From assembly GCA_001701225.1 (NCBI GenBank), contig DAAQ01000036.1, forward strand, positions 1-18,679: 18,679 nt of DNA, in the 5' to 3' direction. Shown piece by piece: positions 13,610 through 18,679 of the stretch. The notes under the pieces are model-generated. The model saw nothing but the letters and a program-made list of their open reading frames with translations, ran no database searches and was not told where the DNA came from. Made by a program: the position numbers and the translations under genes. Origin of the DNA: Bacteroidales bacterium H5. Its GTDB lineage: Bacteria; Bacteroidota; Bacteroidia; Bacteroidales; Muribaculaceae. Each line of letters starts with the position of its first letter. Position 1 is the stretch's first letter.

Positions 13610-14991
13610 TGCTTGAGACTGTGTTCTATGGCGTTGAATAGCTCGCGGGCCAGACGTGCGCCACCCTTGTGGGTCATGTGGATGTAATCCTTGTTGATGT
13701 CGCCGTTGGCGCTCCACTCGACAATGGCACCCTCGCCGCCCATAGCCTCGCGGGTGTCCCAGAAGAGGCAGTGGGCCCTGCGGGCCGCGTCACGCTGTGC
13801 TGTGATCATGGCCTCGGCGGTAGCCATCGAGGTCACGGCTCCGCCACGCTTCTCGCCGCGGTCGCCCACACCCATCACAAGGATGTCGGCGCGGGGATAG
13901 CAGGCGCGGACATGGTTGATGACATCGACCATGCGCGAGGAGTAGACAGAATAGTTTTTCTGTGTCGAGGACATGGCGTTGATGCCGAACTCGAGTATCA
14001 CCAGGCTGTAGTCGACATAGCGGGCCATGTCGCGGCACAGGGCCGGATTGATATGCGTGAGGGTGATGCCCGAGAATCCGCGCGACGACATGCAGTCGAG
14101 ACTGACTCCCGTGGGGGTGTCGAGCCATACGCCCAGGCCGACGATGCCGGCCGAGGAGGTCTTGACCTCAAACCCCGAGGCGGGGCCCGTGAGCTCTATA
14201 CACTCAACGGAGTCTGACGGCTCCATATTGCGCTCGGTCCACTCGCCGTCACCTATTTTAACAGATACGGTGCCACCCTTGGGGGCGATGCAGAGGAAGC
14301 GCGAGCGGGTCCATCCGTCGGTCTGCCCGGCGAAGGCGTTCGTCCCGGCGTATGTGGCTGTGGCCGTGACACCGCTCTCGGGGAGGGCATACTGCTCTGT
14401 CAGGTCGAGATATGCGCGGTCTGCCTTCTTGTTGGCCATGAAAGTCTTCCATCCCTTGCCACCCTGCTTGACCGAGCGGCGGAATCCGGGGAAATCGGTG
14501 TGCATCGACACATATCCCACACCACGTCCGCCGTGGGCCTCCTGGAGCAGATGGCGCAGATCCTGGGTGAAGATGTCGCCCTCGATCCAGCTGTCGCCCA
14601 CCACGGCGACCCGGGCTGTCTGGCCAGAGGCGATGGCATCCTTGAACCACATCAGTCCCGTGCCGGAGGTCGTATAGTCCTCGATGACCACCATATCGCC
14701 CTGGCGCGAGGGGCGCGGAGCCTGCATGATGGTGTCGATGGGCTGTGCCAGCACCGAGTCGGGAGCCTCGCGCGGGTCGGCGGGCTCCTCCATGGCCTCG
14801 AGGAGGGCGGGGTCAATCTGTTCCTGCGAGGGGTCGGTATGCTCCATGATGCCGACCTCGCGGAGTATGTCGCTGAAGAGTGAGAAATCTTTGACACGTC
14901 CGCCGGTCCACCGCGACAGCGGCAGCAGCGAGACTATGATGACGAGGACGAGAGCGATGAGGATGATGAGAAACGGACTTCCTTTTTTCAT
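13606..14991 (-). CDS. Membrane-anchored SGNH/GDSL-fold protein, first of the pair
   Basis: 461 aa with an N-terminal membrane anchor (FLIILIALVLVIIVSLLPL, about 7-25) and then a Glu/Asp/Pro-rich linker to about 95. SGNH blocks: GDSW at 132-135 (Ser134), GINAM at 336-340, and DYIH at 435-438 for the catalytic Asp/His pair. An inserted beta-rich domain (about 190-290) separates blocks I and III, as in AlgJ/AlgX-like and PatB-like acyl-transfer proteins. The start ATG overlaps the upstream isochorismate synthase stop by 4 bp (ATGA), and its own stop overlaps the next SGNH gene in the same way. That suggests translational coupling and a fixed ratio of products. The substrate is unknown. Confidence 0.87.
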   Translation of the reverse strand: MKKGSPFLIILIALVLVIIVSLLPLSRWTGGRVKDFSLFSDILREVGIMEHTDPSQEQIDPALLEAMEEPADPREAPDSVLAQPIDTIMQAPRPSRQGDMVVIEDYTTSGTGLMWFKDAIASGQTARVAVVGDSWIEGDIFTQDLRHLLQEAHGGRGVGYVSMHTDFPGFRRSVKQGGKGWKTFMANKKADRAYLDLTEQYALPESGVTATATYAGTNAFAGQTDGWTRSRFLCIAPKGGTVSVKIGDGEWTERNMEPSDSVECIELTGPASGFEVKTSSAGIVGLGVWLDTPTGVSLDCMSSRGFSGITLTHINPALCRDMARYVDYSLVILEFGINAMSSTQKNYSVYSSRMVDVINHVRACYPRADILVMGVGDRGEKRGGAVTSMATAEAMITAQRDAARRAHCLFWDTREAMGGEGAIVEWSANGDINKDYIHMTHKGGARLARELFNAIEHSLKQ

Positions 14992-16166
14992 TTTTCAGAT
15001 GATACGGGTGTCAGTGTCATGAATGGTATCTTTGCGGGATTGTAGACCACATCGGGGTCGGGCATGCCGCCGTCTATGAGGCTGAGCAGCGTGTGGCTCT
15101 TGTGCTCGAGCTCGGCCCACTCGGTCTCTTCGTCAGAGTCGGGCATTATTCCGCCCCCGGCATAGACGTTGTGCGTCCACCCGGCCAGACGGCCGTTGCA
15201 GTTGGCCGCGGGTGCGGCAAAGGCACACCGCAGGTTGACATAGGCATGGCTGCGGCCACCCTCGGTGACCCCGACCACCCCGGCATAGCATCGGCGCTGA
15301 TGGCTCTCGAGCAGGTCAATCTCGCAGAGCGACCTGTCGAGGGGTACCCCGGCCACGGCAGGGGTGGGATTGAGCAGCGGCAGCAGCTCGCCGAAGGGGA
15401 TGTCGCCTGTCGCTGTAAGGGGGGTACACAGATGCTCGACCCCGTTTGTGACCACGGTGTGGCGCTCGCCGTGGGTCACGGCGAGTCCGGCCCCCTCGAG
15501 CACGGAGGTGATGTAGCGCACCACGGTCTCGTGCTCGGCTATGTTCTTGGCATCCCACGGCTCGGAGGGGTCTGTGGTCCAGCGCGTCCCGGCAAGGGCC
15601 ATGGTGGCATATCCCCTGCCGGGCATCGTCTCGAGGATGAGCTCGGGGGTCGAGCCATACCACACACCCGTCTCGGGCGTGAAGCAGATATATCCGAAAT
15701 TGGCGGGATTCAGGGCCATATACTCCTCGGCCAGCGGCAGCAGCGCGCGCGAGCTGAACAGGGAGGTGTGGCGCGACAGCACCACCTTGCCCCCCTCGCG
15801 GCGCAGACGGTCGCGCATGTTGCGCAGGGCCATGTTCCAGCTTGCCCTGACGGTCGAGGTCTTGTATGGCATCTCGCGCGGGGCGTTGAACATGACATCG
15901 GGATTCGCGGCAACATAGTCCATCACCCCGCGAGCGTCCATCGCGGCCCTGACACCGGCCATATAGGGCTCGTCGGCCCCGAAACGGCTGATGAAGAAGC
16001 CGTCGCCGCCATCGGCATCCGCCGCGCGGCTCGCACCGTCGGCATCGGGCAGCGACGCGTAGAAACGGGTCTCCGCGGTGCCCGGGAGCGAGTAGATGAC
16101 AAACGGGATGTTACGGGCCAGACAGAGCTCGGCCGCCCTGCGGTCAAGTGATTGCTGATCAGTCAT
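14988..16166 (-). CDS. menF: Isochorismate synthase (chorismate-binding family), menaquinone entry step
   Basis: Converts chorismate to isochorismate, the first step to menaquinone. 392 aa. Family motifs: GKVVLSR with the likely base Lys127, GSTPELIL (171-178), LAGTR (191-195), AEHETVV (210-216), LNPTPAVAG (265-273), CYAGVVG (293-299), and the metal-binding end YAGGGIMPDSDEETEWAELE (335-354). No glutamine amidotransferase partner or lyase signature is seen, which favours isochorismate synthase over anthranilate or aminodeoxychorismate synthase. The other men genes are not in the window. It overlaps rimO by 8 bp and the next SGNH gene by 4 bp. A C-terminal extension of about 27 residues has no clear role. 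An enterobactin-type role is less likely without siderophore genes. Confidence 0.85.
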   Translation of the reverse strand: MTDQQSLDRRAAELCLARNIPFVIYSLPGTAETRFYASLPDADGASRAADADGGDGFFISRFGADEPYMAGVRAAMDARGVMDYVAANPDVMFNAPREMPYKTSTVRASWNMALRNMRDRLRREGGKVVLSRHTSLFSSRALLPLAEEYMALNPANFGYICFTPETGVWYGSTPELILETMPGRGYATMALAGTRWTTDPSEPWDAKNIAEHETVVRYITSVLEGAGLAVTHGERHTVVTNGVEHLCTPLTATGDIPFGELLPLLNPTPAVAGVPLDRSLCEIDLLESHQRRCYAGVVGVTEGGRSHAYVNLRCAFAAPAANCNGRLAGWTHNVYAGGGIMPDSDEETEWAELEHKSHTLLSLIDGGMPDPDVVYNPAKIPFMTLTPVSSEK

Positions 16167-17478
16167 TATCGTCGGTCGCCTCCCCTATCAGCTCGAAGGG
16201 AAGGGCGGATTTGATTTTTACGTTATAGAATCTGCCCCGCTGCAGCGGACGGGTCTTCTCGACAAGCACCTCGGGGTCTACCTCGGGCGAGTCATACTCG
16301 GTGCGCCCCACATAGTGTCCGGGCTCCTCGCGGTCGATGATGACGCGCATCACACGCCCCACCTTCTGCTGCTGCACCTCGGCCGATATCTCTTCCTGGA
16401 TGGCCATGAGGGTGTCGAGGCGGCGCTGCTTGACCTCGGCGGGGATGGTGTCTTCATAATGGCGGGCGGCATAGGTGTCGTCCTCCTCGCAATATGCGAA
16501 GGCCCCCATCCTCTCGAACCGCTGCCGGCGCACGAAATCGACCAGCTCGTCAAACTCGGCCTCACCCTCGCCGGGGAAGCCGGTCATCAGCGTGGTGCGC
16601 AGGTGTATGCCCGGCACACGGCGGCGTATCTCGGCCAGCATGGCCTCGGTCTCGGCCAGCGTTATGTGGCGGCGCATGGCCGAGAGCACCTTGTCGGAGG
16701 CGTGCTGCAGGGCTATGTCGAGGTATTTGCACACGTTGTCGCGGCGCGCCATGACGTCGAGCAGCTCCATCGGGAACTCGTTGGGATAGGCGTAGTGCAG
16801 ACGTATCCACTCGACTCCCTCGACATCGGCCAGCGCGTCGACCAGACGGGCTATCTCGACACGGCCATAGAGGTCGCGGCCATAGGATGTGAGGTCCTGG
16901 GCTATGACGTTGAGCTCCCTGACACCTCGCGACACCAGCAGGCGCGCCTCATCGACAATCTCCTCGACTGGACGCGAGCGGTAGCGCCCGGTGATGAGCG
17001 GAATGGCGCAGAACGCGCACATGCGGTCGCACCCCTCGGCTATCTTCAGATAGGCGTGGTGGCGCGGAGTGGTGAGCACACGGTCGTACGGAGCCGCGCC
17101 GGGATGATTGCGGGCTATCAGCCCCACCAGCCCGGGCCAGTCGGTCTTGCCGAACCATGCGTCAACCTCGGGTATCTCGGTCTTGAGGTCCTTGCCATAT
17201 CGCTGCGACAGGCACCCCATGACATAAAGGCCGTCGATGCGTCCCTCGCTGCGGGGGCCGCACCACGACAGTATCTCGTTGATGCTCTCCTCCTTGGCAT
17301 CCCCTATGAACCCGCAGGTGTTGATGACCACGTGTACGCGGCTGGGGGTGTCAAAGAAAGATTCGTCCGGCTCGAAGGCTACCTCCGTGCCGGCCGACTC
17401 AAACATCTTCATAAGTCGCTCGGAGTCCACGAGATTCTTGGAGCATCCGAGCGATATGACTGCAACTTTATCCGCCAT
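16159..17478 (-). CDS. rimO: Ribosomal protein S12 methylthiotransferase RimO
   Basis: A radical-SAM enzyme that adds a methylthio group to an Asp of ribosomal protein S12. 439 aa, full length. The N-terminal MTTase domain has its three cluster cysteines: Cys12 in SLGCSKN, Cys55 in NTCGFIGD and Cys89 in VMGCLSQRYG. The radical SAM CxxxCxxC is EGCDRMCAFCAIP (Cys150, 154, 157). The C-terminal TRAM domain covers about the last 65 residues. SLGCSKN together with GCDRMCAFCAIP is characteristic of RimO rather than MiaB or MtaB. It starts 3 bp after ftsY and overlaps the downstream isochorismate synthase by 8 bp. Confidence 0.96.
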   Translation of the reverse strand: MADKVAVISLGCSKNLVDSERLMKMFESAGTEVAFEPDESFFDTPSRVHVVINTCGFIGDAKEESINEILSWCGPRSEGRIDGLYVMGCLSQRYGKDLKTEIPEVDAWFGKTDWPGLVGLIARNHPGAAPYDRVLTTPRHHAYLKIAEGCDRMCAFCAIPLITGRYRSRPVEEIVDEARLLVSRGVRELNVIAQDLTSYGRDLYGRVEIARLVDALADVEGVEWIRLHYAYPNEFPMELLDVMARRDNVCKYLDIALQHASDKVLSAMRRHITLAETEAMLAEIRRRVPGIHLRTTLMTGFPGEGEAEFDELVDFVRRQRFERMGAFAYCEEDDTYAARHYEDTIPAEVKQRRLDTLMAIQEEISAEVQQQKVGRVMRVIIDREEPGHYVGRTEYDSPEVDPEVLVEKTRPLQRGRFYNVKIKSALPFELIGEATDDND

Positions 17479-17481
17479 TAT

Positions 17482-18465
17482 TTACAGCTTGTTCTCACCG
17501 AAAAGCGACTCGACGAAGGCGCGCTTGTCAAACACCTGGAGATCGTCTATCTTCTCGCCGAGACCGATATACTTGACAGGAATCCTGAACTGGTCGCTGA
17601 TGCCTATGACCACACCACCCTTGGCGGTGCCGTCGAGCTTGGTGATGGCGAGCTCGTTGACCTGTGTCGCGGCCACGAACTGGCGGGCCTGTTCGAAGGC
17701 GTTCTGCCCTGTCGAGCCGTCGAGCACCAGCAGCACCTCGTGGGGTGCGTCGGGCACAAGCTTCTGCATCACGTTGCGCACCTTTGTGAGCTCGTCCATG
17801 AGCCCCTTCTTGTTGTGCAGACGTCCGGCGGTGTCTATGATGACGACATCGACATCGTTGGCGATGGCGCTCTGCAGGGTGTCGAAGGCCACCGACGCGG
17901 GGTCGGCGCCGATCTTCTGCTTCACCACGGGCACGTCGGCGCGCCTGCCCCACTCCTCAAGCTGCTCTATGGCGGCGGCACGGAAAGTGTCGGCGGCGCC
18001 GAGCATCACCTTGTTTCCGGCACGCTTGAACTGGGCGGCCATCTTGCCGATGGTGGTTGTCTTGCCCACGCCGTTGACTCCCACCACCATTATCACGTGG
18101 GGACGGTGTCCGGCGGGGACGGTGAAATCTTCTTGCGACGAGACCTCGGTGTCGTTCTCGGCAAGCATCTCGGATATTTCCTCGCACAGCAGGTTGTTGA
18201 GCTCGGCCGAGCTGACATATTTGTCGCGCGCCACACGCTTCTCGAGACGCTCGATGATGCGCAGTGTCGTGTCGACGCCGACATCAGAGGTCACGAAGAT
18301 TTCCTCAAGCTGGTCGAGCACGTCGTCATCGACCTTCGACTTTCCGGCTATGGCATGCGAGATGCGGTCGAAAAAGCCGCGTTTGGTCTTTTCAAGCCCC
18401 TGGTCGAGAGTCTCTTTCTTCTCTTGCGCGTCCTTCTTACGCGAAAATATATCGAAAAATCCCAT
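17482..18465 (-). CDS. ftsY: Signal recognition particle receptor FtsY
   Basis: An SRP-dependent GTPase that docks ribosomes at the inner membrane. 327 aa with a short charged N-terminus in place of the long acidic A domain of Escherichia coli. The NG domain is complete: P-loop GVNGVGKTT (129-137), DTFRAAAIEQL (159-169), DTAGR (211-215), TKLDG (275-279) and GLGEKIDDLQVF (301-312). The N-terminal MGFFDIFSRKK supports the start chosen. It is the first gene of the six-gene minus-strand run, preceded by a candidate promoter about 50 bp upstream. Confidence 0.97.
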   Translation of the reverse strand: MGFFDIFSRKKDAQEKKETLDQGLEKTKRGFFDRISHAIAGKSKVDDDVLDQLEEIFVTSDVGVDTTLRIIERLEKRVARDKYVSSAELNNLLCEEISEMLAENDTEVSSQEDFTVPAGHRPHVIMVVGVNGVGKTTTIGKMAAQFKRAGNKVMLGAADTFRAAAIEQLEEWGRRADVPVVKQKIGADPASVAFDTLQSAIANDVDVVIIDTAGRLHNKKGLMDELTKVRNVMQKLVPDAPHEVLLVLDGSTGQNAFEQARQFVAATQVNELAITKLDGTAKGGVVIGISDQFRIPVKYIGLGEKIDDLQVFDKRAFVESLFGENKL

Positions 18466-18513
18466 ATAATGCTCTTATTGTCAGTGGGTATTGGTTGGAG
18501 AGTAATCAAAGTG

Positions 18514-18545
18514 CAAAATTACTGAAAAAATCTCACATCTGCAAC
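18514..18545 (-). promoter_or_regulatory. Candidate Bacteroidetes promoter for the ftsY operon
   Basis: On the minus strand GTTG (18545-18542; consensus TTTG) is followed after 20 bp by TAATTTTG (18521-18514), an exact TAnnTTTG. The spacing equals that of the susC promoter candidate. The predicted start is near 18508, giving a leader of about 43 nt before the ftsY ATG at 18465. The first box has one mismatch. Confidence 0.5.
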
Positions 18546-18577
18546 CACAACCCGACCTCCCGGTTGCTAAAAAAAGA

Positions 18578-18649
18578 GGGTGTTGCAGAAACCAGCATGC
18601 AATGTGGGCGCGAAGGAGAAATGCCCGGAAAGAAGGTGTGGCAGAAACC
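18578..18649. repeat. Pair of 15-bp direct repeats upstream of ftsY
   Basis: ggtgttgcagaaacc (18579-18593) and ggtgtggcagaaacc (18635-18649) differ at one base and are 56 bp apart. They lie in the otherwise gene-free end of the window. A run of seven A (T on the minus strand) at about 18569-18575 sits beside the first copy, but no GC stem precedes it on the minus strand, so I do not call a terminator. Confidence 0.55.
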
Positions 18650-18660
18650 CGGAGCTTTTG

Positions 18661-18679
18661 GGCGATGGAGCCCCGCGGA
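18661..18679. repeat. Right copy of 19-bp inverted repeat shared with the left window end
   Basis: Exact reverse complement of positions 4-22, ending at the very last base of the window. A longer match beyond the window cannot be judged. Confidence 0.8.

Noticed and set aside
13610..13717. N-terminal extension of the second SGNH protein
   Set aside because: These 36 codons overlap the C-terminus of the upstream SGNH gene in another frame and read as low-complexity noise; the ATG at 13609 gives a signal peptide and ATGA coupling.
16315..18525. Long plus-strand open frames opposite ftsY, rimO and susD (up to 736 codons)
   Set aside because: They mirror clear conserved genes on the minus strand; long antisense frames are expected in GC-rich coding DNA and the products resemble no family.
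18541..18580. Terminator upstream of ftsY
   Set aside because: There is a T7 run on the minus strand but no GC-rich stem directly before it; the nearby gcaacc/ggttgc arms lie on the wrong side.
4..18679. Reading the 19-bp end repeats as the terminal repeats of one large transposon
   Set aside because: The segment encloses ftsY, rimO and other chromosomal genes and has no transposase placed at either end.

Overview
The window reads as a Bacteroidales chromosome segment. The evidence is a SusC/SusD/SusE/SusF outer-membrane quartet, Bacteroidetes-type promoter motifs (TTTG then TAnnTTTG, 20 bp apart), and a menaquinone-type isochorismate synthase next to ftsY and rimO. By eye the GC content looks well above that of typical Bacteroides, so a GC-rich family such as Muribaculaceae is plausible, but the sequence alone does not settle this. 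Every gene I accept is on the minus strand, so the biological order runs from high to low coordinates.

Right part (18545 down to 10596): a probable six-gene operon starting from a candidate promoter at 18514-18545. The order is ftsY (SRP receptor), rimO (ribosomal protein S12 methylthiotransferase), isochorismate synthase, two SGNH/GDSL-fold proteins of nearly equal size (461 and 463 aa) and an MBOAT membrane O-acyltransferase. Genes are 3 bp apart, overlap by 8 bp, overlap twice as ATGA, and are 47 bp apart. The last three genes look like an envelope or glycan O-acylation module attached to housekeeping genes.

Middle part (10570 down to about 8089): a mobile and repeat island. A RAYT-type Y1/HUH transposase starts 25 bp after the MBOAT stop codon. 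Behind it lies a gene-free stretch of about 970 bp containing seven 16-bp REP palindromes, three exactly 109-bp REP doublets (one inverted), a 65-bp minisatellite at two copy numbers, and a separate 76-nt hairpin. An IS30-family element of about 1.07 kb follows; its transposase keeps the D-D-E residues, and 17-bp direct repeats lie on either side of the element.

Left part (8039 down to 54): a candidate promoter just outside the IS, a leader of about 400 nt, then susC, susD, susE and susF, closed by a strong intrinsic terminator at 54-95. The quartet captures and imports a glycan across the outer membrane. SusE and SusF share a surface glycan-binding module that appears amplified in SusF. No regulator and no glycoside hydrolase is present in the window.

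The most unusual signal is the repeat array. Its three doublets have constant length and conserved palindromic blocks, but each carries a different 14-20 nt segment at the same place. The two window ends also carry a perfect 19-bp inverted repeat.
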